The notes under the pieces were generated by a model that did not search any database, was not told the origin of the DNA, and saw only the letters and a program-made list of their open reading frames with translations. From Spiribacter roseus (GTDB taxonomy: Bacteria > Pseudomonadota > Gammaproteobacteria > Nitrococcales > Nitrococcaceae), in assembly GCF_002813635.1 (NCBI RefSeq), contig NZ_CP016382.1, forward strand, positions 806,001 through 870,000: a stretch of DNA of 64,000 bases. Reading direction: 5' to 3'. Shown piece after piece: positions 1 to 9,609 of this stretch (the stretch's first letter is position 1; each line of letters starts with the position of its first letter). Made by a program: the position numbers and the translations under genes.

Positions 1-1
1 C

Positions 2-1483
2 ATTTCGCGGTTTGGCCTGCTGGAAATGTCGCGCCAGCGACTGCGCTCGTCGCTGGGTGAGGCGGCGCTCGAGGTCTGCAGTCGCTGCAGCGGCCAGGGC
101 ACCGTGCGCAGCGTCGAATCCCTCGCCCTGTCGGTGCTGCGGATCATCGAAGAAGAGGCGATGAAGGACAAGACGGGCAAGGTGGTCGCCCAGCTTCCGG
201 TGGACGTGGCGACCTTCCTGCTCAATGAAAAGCGCGGCATCCTCGAGACCATCGAGACCCGCAACGGGATCGGCGTCATCCTCATTCCCAACCGGGCGCT
301 CGAAACGCCGCATTACGAACTCCAGCGCGTGCGCACCGACGAGGATCTGCCGGCGGAGAACAGCTACGACCTGAGCAGCGAAGACACCGCCCCGAGCCGG
401 GCCGAAGAGCTGCTCACCGCCGAGCGGCCCCGCACCGAACGCCCCGTCGTCAGCGGGGTCAGCGCCGGGCGGCCGGCACCCACCCCGCAGCAGCCCGCGG
501 CTGAAGCATCACCGGCGGCGAGCCCGGCGGCCGAGTCGACACCGGCCGCCGTTGCCCCCACGCCCGAGCCCGGCACACCGCGTGCGCCCGGACTGATCGG
601 CTGGCTGAAACGCCTGGTCAGTGGCGATGATGACGGCACACGACACTCACCGATGACCGACTCGAACCGGAGCGAGGCGGGCACCCGGAGCACGGAGTCG
701 GACGAGACCGAAACCAGCGAGGGGACGGGGCAGCGTAACCGCAGTGGCAATGGCCGACGCCGTCGCAGCGGCGGCGGGGGTCAGTCATCCTCCGGCAACC
801 GTCGGGGCGGTCAGCGACGCAGCCGCAGCGGGGGCAACGGCAATGACGACGACGCCACCCCGCGCGGCGCCGGGACAAGTGCGGCAAGCACTGAGTCAGA
901 CGCCTCGGAGCCTGCCCGCAACACGCGCAAGAAAAAGGCTGCCGAAGACAAGCCGGCCGCGAAAAAGTCCGCGTCGAAGCCGGCGGCGAAACCCGCCGCG
1001 AAGGATGAAACGCCGGCGGCAGAATCCACCGCGACCGGCGGTGCCGAGCAGACTGAAGCGCGCAACGACGGCAATGGCGAGGAAGGCAGCGACGCCAATG
1101 AGGCGGCCAGTGGCAGCACCCGTAGCCGCCGGGGACGCCGCGGCGGCCGCCGCCGGCGTCGTAACGGCGGCAACGGCGGAGCCGCTGAGGATACGGGTTC
1201 GGGCGCCGAGAATGGTGCCGATACCGAATCAGCGGACTCCGCCGCGCCGGGCGATGGGGAGAAGCCTGCGCCCAAGGCCAAGGCGGCCTCCCGATCCAGG
1301 AAGGCCGACAAGGGCGAGGCCAAGACCAAAGCGCAGGAAACTGAATCGGCTCCGAGCAATGGCGCGTCTGCCGAAACCGGTGGCGCCGGGCGCACGCACG
1401 ATCCGCGCCGCTGGTCCGGGCGTCCGCGGCTTCCCGCCAATGAGGCCGATGCGGCCTCGCCTGGCGACAACGCCGGCGACTAG
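2..1483 (+). CDS. rne: Ribonuclease E, C-terminal part (5' end outside window)
   Basis: This is the carboxy-terminal part of the endoribonuclease that starts mRNA decay and matures rRNA and tRNA. The frame is open from base 2 and 493 residues are visible. The zinc-link CSRCSG (visible residues 26-31) joins protomers in the RNase E tetramer and is followed by the conserved small-domain end ([14 protein letters not shown]). After about residue 130 the protein is low complexity: Pro/Ala-rich, then Arg/Gly blocks ([12 protein letters not shown] near residue 380) alternating with acidic and Ala/Lys tracts. This matches the disordered RNA-binding scaffold half of the family. The TAG stop overlaps the opposite gene's stop within CTAG. 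RNase G is excluded because it lacks such a tail. Confidence 0.93.
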   Translation: MSRFGLLEMSRQRLRSSLGEAALEVCSRCSGQGTVRSVESLALSVLRIIEEEAMKDKTGKVVAQLPVDVATFLLNEKRGILETIETRNGIGVILIPNRALETPHYELQRVRTDEDLPAENSYDLSSEDTAPSRAEELLTAERPRTERPVVSGVSAGRPAPTPQQPAAEASPAASPAAESTPAAVAPTPEPGTPRAPGLIGWLKRLVSGDDDGTRHSPMTDSNRSEAGTRSTESDETETSEGTGQRNRSGNGRRRRSGGGGQSSSGNRRGGQRRSRSGGNGNDDDATPRGAGTSAASTESDASEPARNTRKKKAAEDKPAAKKSASKPAAKPAAKDETPAAESTATGGAEQTEARNDGNGEEGSDANEAASGSTRSRRGRRGGRRRRRNGGNGGAAEDTGSGAENGADTESADSAAPGDGEKPAPKAKAASRSRKADKGEAKTKAQETESAPSNGASAETGGAGRTHDPRRWSGRPRLPANEADAASPGDNAGD

Positions 1484-1959
1484 TCGTCGGCCGGTCGCGC
1501 CGCGATCGCGTCAATCAGGCCATTCGCCGCGTCATCGATCAGTGAATGGACGCGGCGAAAGCCTGATTCGCCGCCATAATAGGGATCGGGCACCCAGTCC
1601 ACGCCCGGGGCCGCGGCATGGCTCAGCATTGGCTGGATCTTATCCCGATGGGCGCTGGGCGCCTCAGCCCGCAGCCAGGCGTAGTTGCCCTCGTCCATGG
1701 CGAGGATGTGGTCAAAGAACTCGAAATCGAATCCGTCCACCTGCCGGGCACGCAAGTCACTGATGTCGATCCCCTCCCCGGCCATCAGCCGCTGGGCGCG
1801 CCGGTCCGGTGCCCTGCCAACGTGATAGTCGTGGGTGCCGGCGGAATCGGTGCTGATGTGCGCCGCCAGTCCCCGCGTGCGGAGGCGTTCGCGGACAATC
1901 CCCTCGGCGATCGGTGAGCGGCAGATATTGCCCATGCACACAAAAAGCAGGCGCGTCAT
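1480..1959 (-). CDS. Low-molecular-weight protein-tyrosine-phosphatase
   Basis: A 159-residue cytoplasmic phosphatase of the LMW-PTP family. The P-loop CMGNICRS has the catalytic Cys8 and Arg14, and the general acid Asp125 lies in DPYYGG. Length is normal for the family. Relatives either dephosphorylate tyrosine kinases that control polysaccharide export (Wzb type) or act on small substrates; no kinase or capsule gene is visible here, so the partner is unknown. It is the last gene of the sfsA-lolC...kdsB run: its ATG overlaps the kdsB stop as ATGA, which suggests translational coupling. Its stop overlaps the rne stop from the opposite strand. Confidence 0.9.
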   Translation of the reverse strand: MTRLLFVCMGNICRSPIAEGIVRERLRTRGLAAHISTDSAGTHDYHVGRAPDRRAQRLMAGEGIDISDLRARQVDGFDFEFFDHILAMDEGNYAWLRAEAPSAHRDKIQPMLSHAAAPGVDWVPDPYYGGESGFRRVHSLIDDAANGLIDAIAARPADD

Positions 1960-2723
1960 TGGCGATCTCCTGTTGCTGTTGAACCGATCACGGCCTCGGC
2001 CATTGCCAGATCCGCGGCGGTATCGATTCCCGGCCCCGGCGGCTCATCGGCGTCGGCCACCTGAATGTGGACGCCCGCCTCGAGCGCCCGCAGTTGTTCG
2101 AGCTGCTCAATGCCCTCCAGGGCACTGACCGGCAGTGCGGCATACTCGCGCAGAAACCCCGCGCGGTAGGCATAGATCCCCAGATGCCGGCGCGCCACTC
2201 GGCGCAGCCGGTCCCCCTGGCCCTCGCGGTCCCAGGGAATGGCCGCCCGGCTGAAGTAAAGCGCCCGCCCGCTGTGATCCGCCACGAGCTTGACCGCATG
2301 CGGGTCATGCAGTTCGTCGCTGTCGTGGAGGGCCGTTGCCAGTGTGGCCATGGACGCCGCCGGGTTGCCTGCCAGGGTGTGGGCGACCTGTGCCAGCAGC
2401 GCGGGCGGCATCAAAGGCTCGTCGCCCTGCAGATTGACCACGATCTCCGCGGGGTCCAGTGCGCAGGTCGCCACCACCTCGGCAATCCGCTCAGTGCCGC
2501 TGGCATGGCCGGGGTCCGTCAGGCAGCACTCCGCGCCCAGTGCGCGGGCACATCCGGCGATATCGGCGTGGTCAGTGGCGATGATCACGCGGCGCGCACC
2601 GCTTTCCGTGGCGCGCTGCCAGACATGCTCGATGACCGGCCGCCCGCCCAGCGGCAGCAATGGCTTACCGGGCAGCCGCGTGGACGAATAGCGCGCCGGA
2701 ATGACGACCGTAAAAGCGTTCAT
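1956..2723 (-). CDS. kdsB: 3-deoxy-manno-octulosonate cytidylyltransferase (CMP-KDO synthetase)
   Basis: This 255-residue cytoplasmic enzyme activates KDO with CTP to give CMP-KDO, the donor for the first sugars added to lipid A. The N-terminal nucleotide-binding motif PARYSSTRLPGKPL (residues 9-22) and the metal/nucleotide segment NLQGDEPLM (about residue 97) are intact. Length matches family members. The ATG overlaps the lpxK stop by ATGA and its own stop overlaps the phosphatase start in the same way. kdsA, which makes the substrate, lies at 49948-50787. The lpxK-kdsB order is conserved in many gammaproteobacteria. Confidence 0.96.
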   Translation of the reverse strand: MNAFTVVIPARYSSTRLPGKPLLPLGGRPVIEHVWQRATESGARRVIIATDHADIAGCARALGAECCLTDPGHASGTERIAEVVATCALDPAEIVVNLQGDEPLMPPALLAQVAHTLAGNPAASMATLATALHDSDELHDPHAVKLVADHSGRALYFSRAAIPWDREGQGDRLRRVARRHLGIYAYRAGFLREYAALPVSALEGIEQLEQLRALEAGVHIQVADADEPPGPGIDTAADLAMAEAVIGSTATGDRQ

Positions 2724-3712
2724 GGCGTTCTCCTGCGTTGCTCAAACCGGCGCCGGGCAATCTCGAGCAGGCCTTCCAGACGTTCCGCACTGGCGGCGTC
2801 GGGCCGGGCGCTCACCGGCAGCTGCCAGCTACCGACCGGCGCGAGGCCGCTCAGTTTCACCGCATCCTTCTGCGTGACCACAAGGGGATAGCCGCGACTG
2901 TCAGGCAGATCCCCGGCACGGTAGTGATGGTGGTCGCCAAACGCATGAGGGATCACCTCGAGCCCCGATTCGCGCAGGCTCTCGAAAAACCGCTCAGGCT
3001 CGCCAATCCCCGCGACCGCATGGACGCGATCTCCGGCAACCGGCGCCACACCGGCCGTCTCGCCCAGCGGCTCCAGCGGATCGGCGAGCAGGTCAAAGCG
3101 GTCCCCGTGGGGGCCGGCCGCGCCGCCCCGGCCGATGACACAGTCCACCTCGCGCAGCCGGCTGAGCGGTTCGCGTAAGGGCCCCGCCGGCAGGCAATGC
3201 CCATTGCCCTGCCCCCGTCGGACATCCACCACCGCCACTTCGGCATCGCGCACCAGCCGGTAGTGCTGCAGGCCATCATCGCTGATGACCAGATCGACGC
3301 CCTCCCCGCTCACCAGCGCCCGGGCGGCGGCGGGGCGATCGCGACCCACCATCACCGGCACACTCGTGCGCCGGGCGATGAGGACGGCCTCATCCCCGAC
3401 CCGCTCGGGATCCGTCTCGGGGCCGACCCGCTCGATGCCCTTGACGTGTCCCCCATAGCCGCGCATCACCACACCGGGCCGCCAGCCACGGGCCGCTGCC
3501 CGATCCACCAGCCAGATCACCAGCGGCGTCTTGCCGCTACCGCCCACAATCAGGTTGCCCACCACCACCACCGGCGCAGCGATGGACGGTGGGTTGCGCT
3601 GCAGCCGCCGGCGCCGCCAGGCCGCCGCCTGACGGAACAGCCACTCCAGTGGAAGGAGCAGCGTGGCCAGCCCCCCGGTCCGCGACCAGAACGCCGGCCA
3701 TTGCCTAGTCAT
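2720..3712 (-). CDS. lpxK: Tetraacyldisaccharide 4'-kinase
   Basis: LpxK phosphorylates the 4' position of the tetraacyl disaccharide to form lipid IVA at the inner membrane. At 330 residues it has the usual length. The Walker A motif GGSGKT sits at residues 57-62, after an N-terminal membrane-associated helix, and DDGLQH follows further on. I chose the ATG at 3712 (MTRQWPAF) because it starts 8 bases inside the end of msbA, as expected for coupled genes. An in-frame ATG at 3763 would add 17 residues and extend the overlap with msbA. Neighbours msbA and kdsB act immediately after it in lipid A export and KDO activation. Confidence 0.95.
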   Translation of the reverse strand: MTRQWPAFWSRTGGLATLLLPLEWLFRQAAAWRRRRLQRNPPSIAAPVVVVGNLIVGGSGKTPLVIWLVDRAAARGWRPGVVMRGYGGHVKGIERVGPETDPERVGDEAVLIARRTSVPVMVGRDRPAAARALVSGEGVDLVISDDGLQHYRLVRDAEVAVVDVRRGQGNGHCLPAGPLREPLSRLREVDCVIGRGGAAGPHGDRFDLLADPLEPLGETAGVAPVAGDRVHAVAGIGEPERFFESLRESGLEVIPHAFGDHHHYRAGDLPDSRGYPLVVTQKDAVKLSGLAPVGSWQLPVSARPDAASAERLEGLLEIARRRFEQRRRTP

Positions 3713-5489
3713 CGGCCGCCGGCGGTGTCTCGCGGCGGAACTGCAGCCGATGCAGGGCGGCATAGTGCCCGCCCCGGGCGATCAGCTCGCGATGGGTCCC
3801 CTGCTCGACGACGCGTCCTGCATCGAGCACCACGATCCGATCGGCGCGCTCGATGGTCGACAGGCGATGGGCGATCACCAGCGTGGTGCGGCCACGGATG
3901 AGGCGCTCCAGCGCCGACTGGATATGCTGCTCCGACTCCGAATCGAGCGCCGAGGTGGCCTCGTCGAGGATCAGCACCGGGGCATCCTTGAGCAGCGCCC
4001 GGGCGATGGCCAGACGCTGACGCTGTCCCCCGGAGAGCTGTACGCCATCGGCGCCGATCAGCGTATCGAATCCCGCCGGCAGTGCTTCGATGAACGTCCG
4101 CGCATTGGCCGCCTCGGCCGCCGCCATGATGGATTCGCGCGACGGCATGGGATCCTGACCGTAGGCGATATTCTCGGCGACACTGGTGTTGAACAGCACC
4201 ACCTGCTGACCGACCAGCGCCAGCTGCCGGCGCAGCGCATCCAGTCGATAATCGCTCAGGGATACACCATCCAGGCGGATCTCGCCGGCCGATGGCTGAT
4301 AGAAACGCGGCAGCAGATTGACCAGCGTGGTCTTTCCGCTACCCGATCGGCCGACGATCGCCACCGTCTCACCGGCCGGGATATCCAGGTTGATGCCGTC
4401 CAGGACACTGTCAGCGCCGCTCGCATAACGAAAGCTCACATCGTCAAAGCACAGGCTGCCTTCAACGCGGGCCGGCGCATAGCCGCCGGTATCCGGCTCC
4501 GGGGGTTCATCGATGATCTCGAAAATGCTCTCGCCGGCGGCGATGCCACGCTGGATCTCGGCATGAACGCGGGTCAGCCGCTTGAGCGGCTGGAGCAAAA
4601 GCATCATGGCGGTGATGAAGGACACGAATGTCCCGACACTGACGGTGGTCACACTGCCCTGGAGGGTCGCCAGCCAGACGACGATGGACAGCGCCAATGC
4701 CGCGCAGAACTGGACCACCGGAGTGCTCAACGCCTGCGTGCTGGCGAATTTCATGAACTGCTCGGTGTTGCGGCGGTTGGCCGCCTCGAAGCGCTCACGC
4801 TCCACCGCCTGCGCCCCGTGCATGCGGACCTCGTCACTGCCCTCGATGGCCTCCTCGGCCACATAGGCGATGCTCCCCACCGATTGCTGGATGGTATGGC
4901 TGAGGCGTCGGAAGCGCTTGCTGACGTAGAGCACCACCCCGATAACCACCGGCCCGAGCAGCATGAACGTGAGGGTCAACGAGACGCTGAGCCAGGCCAT
5001 ATAGGCGAGCAGGAACACCACGGTGGCGGTGTCACGGATGATGATCACCATGGCATTGGTCCCGGCCTGGGCCACCTGCTCGACGTTGTAGGTGAGCCGC
5101 GACAGCAGCATCCCCGAGGACACATCATCGAAATACCGGCGCGGCAGGGTCAGCAGCCGGGCGAACACCTCGCCGCGCAACTGCGCGATGACCCGTCGAC
5201 TCACCCAGGCGGTGCCGTACTGGGCGGCAAAACTGCTGATGCCCCGCACGAGGAAGATGCCCAGCACCCCCAGCGGAATCAGCCGCAGCGTCGCCGGATC
5301 ACGCTCGACGAAGCCGGAGTCGAGCATGGGCTTGATCAGCCACGCAAAACCCGCCTCGCTGGCGCCGGTAATCAGCATGCCGACAACGGCCAGTGCCGCG
5401 ACACGCCAGTGGATGAGCACATAACTGATCAGCCGGCGGTAAATCTGCAGACCGCTCGCCGAATGAGTGCCGGGTCCTGTCGCGCTCAT
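3705..5489 (-). CDS. msbA: Lipid A export ABC transporter, permease/ATP-binding protein MsbA
   Basis: MsbA is a homodimeric inner-membrane flippase that moves core-lipid A from the inner to the outer leaflet. The 594 residues contain an N-terminal six-helix transporter domain (about residues 20-320) and a nucleotide-binding domain. Walker A (GRSGSGKTT, residues 380-388), the LSGGQRQR signature and Walker B LILDEATSALD are intact. Its ATG overlaps the exbD stop (ATGA) and its end overlaps lpxK. The exbB-exbD-msbA-lpxK-kdsB order is a known arrangement and supports the lipid A role over a drug exporter. Confidence 0.95.
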   Translation of the reverse strand: MSATGPGTHSASGLQIYRRLISYVLIHWRVAALAVVGMLITGASEAGFAWLIKPMLDSGFVERDPATLRLIPLGVLGIFLVRGISSFAAQYGTAWVSRRVIAQLRGEVFARLLTLPRRYFDDVSSGMLLSRLTYNVEQVAQAGTNAMVIIIRDTATVVFLLAYMAWLSVSLTLTFMLLGPVVIGVVLYVSKRFRRLSHTIQQSVGSIAYVAEEAIEGSDEVRMHGAQAVERERFEAANRRNTEQFMKFASTQALSTPVVQFCAALALSIVVWLATLQGSVTTVSVGTFVSFITAMMLLLQPLKRLTRVHAEIQRGIAAGESIFEIIDEPPEPDTGGYAPARVEGSLCFDDVSFRYASGADSVLDGINLDIPAGETVAIVGRSGSGKTTLVNLLPRFYQPSAGEIRLDGVSLSDYRLDALRRQLALVGQQVVLFNTSVAENIAYGQDPMPSRESIMAAAEAANARTFIEALPAGFDTLIGADGVQLSGGQRQRLAIARALLKDAPVLILDEATSALDSESEQHIQSALERLIRGRTTLVIAHRLSTIERADRIVVLDAGRVVEQGTHRELIARGGHYAALHRLQFRRETPPAADD

Positions 5490-5908
5490 GACCCGTCATC
5501 CGTGCCGGTGGTGGCGATCCCCACCTCGGTAAAGCCGTTCCGCCCGGCCTGGTCCATCACGGTCAGCACCTGCCCATGGGGAACGCGATGATCGGCCCGG
5601 ATCAGCACCTGCCGGGCATCGGCGGGGCGCCCGCGGCGCGCCTCGGTCAGTACCCGGCGCAGTGCCGCCGCGCCGCCGGCCACGGTCTCCCCGTCGACCT
5701 GGATGGCGCCCGCGGCGTCGATGACGATCTCAACGGGGGCGGTCTCCATGGGCTCGGCGGTCTCCGCAGTGGGGAGCGTCACGTCCAGCGCGTCGCGCTC
5801 GCTGAATGTGGTGGTGATGATGAAAAACACCAGCATGAGAAAAACCACGTCAATCAATGGCGTGAGGTTGATCTCGGGCGCCTCGGGCTCGCGGGTGGGC
5901 AGCTTCAT
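5486..5908 (-). CDS. exbD: Biopolymer transport protein ExbD/TolR family
   Basis: A 140-residue single-pass inner-membrane protein. The N-terminal segment EINLTPLIDVVFLMLVFF (about residues 13-30) carries the conserved TM aspartate (LIDV) used in proton coupling, followed by a periplasmic domain. With ExbB it forms a proton-driven motor that energises a TonB- or Tol-like partner. No tonB or tolA is visible nearby. The ATG overlaps the exbB stop and the stop overlaps the msbA start, both as ATGA. The position next to msbA is typical of this ExbB/ExbD subgroup, whose specific partner is not clear. Confidence 0.92.
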   Translation of the reverse strand: MKLPTREPEAPEINLTPLIDVVFLMLVFFIITTTFSERDALDVTLPTAETAEPMETAPVEIVIDAAGAIQVDGETVAGGAAALRRVLTEARRGRPADARQVLIRADHRVPHGQVLTVMDQAGRNGFTEVGIATTGTDDGS

Positions 5909-6528
5909 GCCTCACCCGCCGGCATCGGGTTGCGGTCGAGGACATCGGCCAGTTTGAGGGCTTCCCGCTCGATGGCGACGATCAGGCGGTTGGCGCGGCC
6001 ACGCAGATAGCGATGGGCAGCCACCGTGGGGATGGCCACGGTCAACCCTGCCCCGGTGGTGATCAGGGCCTCGCCGATACCGCCGGCAAGCGCCCGGTGG
6101 TCACTCAGCCCTTCGGCGTCAATGCCGGCGAAAACGTCGATCATGCCGATCACAGTACCCAGCAGACCGAGCAGCGGCGTGACGGCGGCGATGGTGCCAA
6201 GGGTGGTGAGGTGGCGTTCGAGCTGCAGGGCCTCGACGCGCCCGGTTTCCTCGATCCGCTCCAGCCGGTCGGCCCGCGAAAGCCCGGCATGCGTGAGCCC
6301 CGCGGCGATGACCCGGCCGAGGGGCGAGCCGGCGCGCAGTCGACGCAGATTGACCGGCCCCAGCGCGTCAGTAACCACCAGCCGCCAGACCTCGGGGACC
6401 AGATCCGCGGGCGCGACCCGGGGCTCGCGCAGGATCCACGCCCGCTCGAGCATAATGGCGATGGCCAGGATGGAGCAGCCCACGATGGGCACCATCACCC
6501 AACCACCGATACGCATCAGTTCCCACAC
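5905..6528 (-). CDS. exbB: MotA/TolQ/ExbB proton channel family protein
   Basis: A 207-residue inner-membrane channel subunit paired with the ExbD next to it. There are three membrane segments: one near residues 10-28 (VMVPIVGCSILAIAIML) and two in the C-terminal half around TLGTIAAVTPLLGLLGTVIGM and ALITTGAGLTVAIPTVA. The last two are the family's conserved pore helices. The start is GTG at 6528, which overlaps the comEC end by 13 bases; an internal ATG four codons later is possible. In function it could be ExbB or TolQ; the pairing with ExbD before msbA favours the ExbB-like group. Confidence 0.92.
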   Translation of the reverse strand: MWELMRIGGWVMVPIVGCSILAIAIMLERAWILREPRVAPADLVPEVWRLVVTDALGPVNLRRLRAGSPLGRVIAAGLTHAGLSRADRLERIEETGRVEALQLERHLTTLGTIAAVTPLLGLLGTVIGMIDVFAGIDAEGLSDHRALAGGIGEALITTGAGLTVAIPTVAAHRYLRGRANRLIVAIEREALKLADVLDRNPMPAGEA

Positions 6529-8876
6529 GTTGGTTGGCGCGACTCCATCGGTAACAAGGGATAAGGCAATGGATGGTAATGGATTGACGGGTCATCCGGA
6601 AAGCGACGCCGCCGGGGCGAGTCGTGAAGCAGGCGCCGCCCGGGGCCCCGCGCCGCCCGCCAGCGGGGCGCGCGCTGCGGGTGCAGTTCGAGCGTCAATG
6701 CGCCGTGGCGACCGGTATCATGCAACGGTATGCCGCGACAGCGCAGGCGGCGGATGACCGCCGGGTGAGGCATGCCGTAGGCATTGCGGTAGCCGGCGGC
6801 AAGGACCGCGAGCCGCGGCGACGCCCGCTCGAGCAGTGCCGCACTGCTGCCGGTGCGACTGCCGTGGTGGGGCGCCTCGAGCGCGACCACCGGAGCATCG
6901 ATGCGCGACGCAATGCGCCGCTCAATGGCCTGATCGATGTCGCCGGTGAACAGGACATCGCCGCCGGCCGAGCGCATGTGCAGGACGCAGGAGGCGGCAT
7001 TCCCGCTCGCATCACGCGGCGCATCCGGCCAGAGGTATTCGAACCGCACGCCATCGAGCGCCCAGGACTGCCCGCGCCGGCAGCGCCGCACCTCAGCGAA
7101 CTCGGCCAGTGGCTCGCCGGCATCCACCCGGTCGATGCGCACCGCCTGTCTGAGCGCGGGGACCCCGCCGCGGTGGTCGCGATCCGCATGCGTGACGATC
7201 AGCCGGTCGATCCGCTCGATGCCCCTTTGTTCGAGATACGGAATCAGCGAAAACGCCGCGGCATTGCTGCCCCCGGACCAGGCGGGTCCGGTGTCCACCA
7301 CCAGGGTATGGCGCCGGGTGTGGATTACCGCGGCATTGCCCTGCCCCACCTCCAGCCAGGTCACCGTCACCGCCCCCGGAGCGGGCGGCTCGGGACCCGC
7401 AAGGAAAAAGCCCCCGATCAGGCAGGCCCCCAGCAATCGCAGCGCCCGGCCCGCGGGGACCATCCACAGGGCAAGGCCAGTGGCCAGGCCGAGCCCGGTC
7501 AGCGGATCAACCGGATTGAGGGGCCATGGGCCGAGGCCGGCGTCCAGCAGCCACTCGCCGGCCCCGACCAGGGCATCCAGCAGTCGCGCCAGCCCGTGCA
7601 GCACAGCACCGCCCGGACCAGGCAGTCCAATACTGATCACCGCCGCGGGCAGTGCGAGCGGGACGATCAGCAGCGAGAAAAGCGGCAGTACCATCAGGTT
7701 GACGAGCAGCCCGGCGGGACTCCAGCTGCCAAAGAAAAGCCCAGACAGGGGCGCCAGGCCGATCAGCAGCGCCAGCTGGATGCGCCACAGCCCACTCACC
7801 GCCCCGGTGCGTCGTCCCCGGACCACGAGGATGATCACCGCGACCGCCACGAACGACAGCCAGAAGCCCGCGCCCAGCAACGCCGACGGATCCATCAGCA
7901 CCACACCGGTGGCGGCGATCAATAGCAGCCGTCCCGCGCCGACGCGGCGGCCGAGCAGTGCCGCCAGCGCCAGCACCGCGAGCATCATCAGGGCGCGCTG
8001 GGTGGGCAGGGCGAAGCCTGCCATGGCGGCATAACCGAGGGCCGCGCCCACCCCGATCAGCGAGGCGGTGAGGCGGCGCTCGCCGGGCAGCCGGGCCAAC
8101 GCCCAGAGCCAGCGGCCCAGCCAGTAGCCAAAGCCCGCCACCAGGCCGATGTGCAGGCCGGAAATGGCCATCAGGTGACTGGTCCCCGTCGCCTGGAGGA
8201 CATCCCAGGTGGTCTCGCTGAATCCGCGCCGATCGCCCACGACAAGCCCACGCAGCAGCGCCCCGCCGGGCCCCGGGGTGGCGGCCAGCTCGCTCAGATG
8301 CGCGGCCATCCAGGCCCGCCAGGCCACCAGTCCGCGCCCGGGAGCAAGGCGCCGCGCCTGATCCGGCTCGGTCACGTAGGCGGTGGCGTCGATATGCTCG
8401 CTGGCGAGCCACTGTTCGTAATCGAAACGCACCGGGTTCATGAACCCGCGGGGTCGCCGCAGACGAAGCGGCAGCTCCCAGCGCTCACCGGCCCCGATTG
8501 CCGGCTCATCGGCGTAGAGGCTGATGCGGATGCGCCGCGGCAGTCCCCGGGATACGCCGGCGATGGATTCAGGCTGCAGGAGAAAACGCTGGCGCCCGTC
8601 GCTGGCCTGCGGCAGGCTCACGACGCGACCCACCGTATTCACGGTCTCGGCGCGATCCACCGCCGGGCGGCGCTCAAGGGCTGCGGCTTGACTGAGCAGT
8701 GCCACCAGTACGCCAAGCGCCAGCCAGCCGGGCAGCTGGCCCCGACCCGGTAAAGCCAGACAGGGCAGCAGGACGATCGCCATCGCCAGCGCGGGGGCAA
8801 TGCCCACCGGCAGCATCACGGCCAGAATCAATCCCGCGAGCAGCGCTCCCAGCCCATCGCCCACGCTGCGCGGCAT
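6516..8876 (-). CDS. comEC: DNA internalization competence protein ComEC/Rec2
   Basis: A 786-residue polytopic inner-membrane protein that carries single-stranded DNA into the cytoplasm during natural transformation. The N-terminal soluble domain is followed by the Competence domain with many hydrophobic helices (SHLMAISGLHIGLVAGF segment). The C-terminal metallo-beta-lactamase-like domain has the metal motif HADRDH and a later HHGS. The last about 40 residues are basic and low complexity, perhaps a non-conserved tail. It lies 46 bases after lolD and overlaps exbB, so it is probably in the same transcript. No other competence gene is in the window. Confidence 0.93.
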   Translation of the reverse strand: MPRSVGDGLGALLAGLILAVMLPVGIAPALAMAIVLLPCLALPGRGQLPGWLALGVLVALLSQAAALERRPAVDRAETVNTVGRVVSLPQASDGRQRFLLQPESIAGVSRGLPRRIRISLYADEPAIGAGERWELPLRLRRPRGFMNPVRFDYEQWLASEHIDATAYVTEPDQARRLAPGRGLVAWRAWMAAHLSELAATPGPGGALLRGLVVGDRRGFSETTWDVLQATGTSHLMAISGLHIGLVAGFGYWLGRWLWALARLPGERRLTASLIGVGAALGYAAMAGFALPTQRALMMLAVLALAALLGRRVGAGRLLLIAATGVVLMDPSALLGAGFWLSFVAVAVIILVVRGRRTGAVSGLWRIQLALLIGLAPLSGLFFGSWSPAGLLVNLMVLPLFSLLIVPLALPAAVISIGLPGPGGAVLHGLARLLDALVGAGEWLLDAGLGPWPLNPVDPLTGLGLATGLALWMVPAGRALRLLGACLIGGFFLAGPEPPAPGAVTVTWLEVGQGNAAVIHTRRHTLVVDTGPAWSGGSNAAAFSLIPYLEQRGIERIDRLIVTHADRDHRGGVPALRQAVRIDRVDAGEPLAEFAEVRRCRRGQSWALDGVRFEYLWPDAPRDASGNAASCVLHMRSAGGDVLFTGDIDQAIERRIASRIDAPVVALEAPHHGSRTGSSAALLERASPRLAVLAAGYRNAYGMPHPAVIRRLRCRGIPLHDTGRHGALTLELHPQRAPRWRAARGPGRRLLHDSPRRRRFPDDPSIHYHPLPYPLLPMESRQPTCGN

Positions 8877-8922
8877 GCGCCTGTCTCCCGATGAGGGTCA
8901 GACGCCAGATTATCAGCGCCGC

Positions 8923-9609
8923 TCAGACCTGCTGGAGCCGCCCGTCGGCGAGGTTCATCCGCCGATCCATCCGCGCCGCCACGTCCTGATCGTGAGTGAC
9001 CAGCACGACGCTGGTGCCATGGGCGCGGTTGAGGGACTGGAACAGCGCCAGGACCGACTCGGCGGTCTGATTGTCGAGGTTGCCGGTGGGCTCGTCGGCA
9101 AGCAGACAGGCCGGTCGGGTCACCAGCGCCCGGGCGATGGCGACCCGCTGACGCTCGCCCCCGGAGAGTTCGCCCGGTTTATGACCCAGACGATGACCAA
9201 GGCCGACTGACTCGAGCATGGCCGCCGCCGAATCACGCGCTTCACCCAGCGCGCTGCCACGGATGAGCAGCGGCATGGCCACGTTCTCGAGTGCCGTGAA
9301 CTCACCGAGCAGGTGATGAAACTGATAGACAAAGCCCAGCATCCGATTGCGCAGCCGCCCGCGCGCCGCGGCCCGCAGCCGGTGCACGGGCTGCCCGCCG
9401 ATGCGTACCTCGCCGGCATCCGGGTCCTCGAGCCCACCGAGCAGCTGCAGCAGTGTGCTCTTGCCCGATCCCGAACGCCCCAGGATGGCGATCTGTTCGC
9501 CGGCGGCGACGCGGAAGTCGAGGCCCCGCAATACCTCGACATCCAGGCCCCCTTCGTGGAATCCCTTGCCGACCGCGCGGCATTCCAGCACCGCTTCGCG
9601 CTCACTCAT
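8923..9609 (-). CDS. lolD: Lipoprotein-releasing ABC transporter ATPase LolD
   Basis: LolD is the ATPase of the Lol complex that extracts mature lipoproteins from the inner membrane for transfer to LolA. It has 228 residues with Walker [10 protein letters not shown], signature [15 protein letters not shown] and Walker [14 protein letters not shown]. The ATG at 9609 (MSEREAVLE) was chosen over an upstream one at 9669 because it overlaps the lolC stop by 8 bases and gives the family length. Its substrate set here probably includes the Lpp-like lipoprotein at 28304 (inference). Confidence 0.95.
   Translation of the reverse strand: MSEREAVLECRAVGKGFHEGGLDVEVLRGLDFRVAAGEQIAILGRSGSGKSTLLQLLGGLEDPDAGEVRIGGQPVHRLRAAARGRLRNRMLGFVYQFHHLLGEFTALENVAMPLLIRGSALGEARDSAAAMLESVGLGHRLGHKPGELSGGERQRVAIARALVTRPACLLADEPTGNLDNQTAESVLALFQSLNRAHGTSVVLVTHDQDVAARMDRRMNLADGRLQQV

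Noticed and set aside
3663..5591. A 642-codon plus-strand open frame opposite msbA
   Set aside because: It is antisense to a complete, motif-bearing msbA. Long antisense frames are expected at this GC content. The translation is rich in Arg, Gln, His and Gly and shows no domain.
8876..8922. Possible promoter or terminator between lolD and comEC
   Set aside because: The 46-base gap shows neither a stem followed by T's nor a paired -35/-10, so I did not list a feature.
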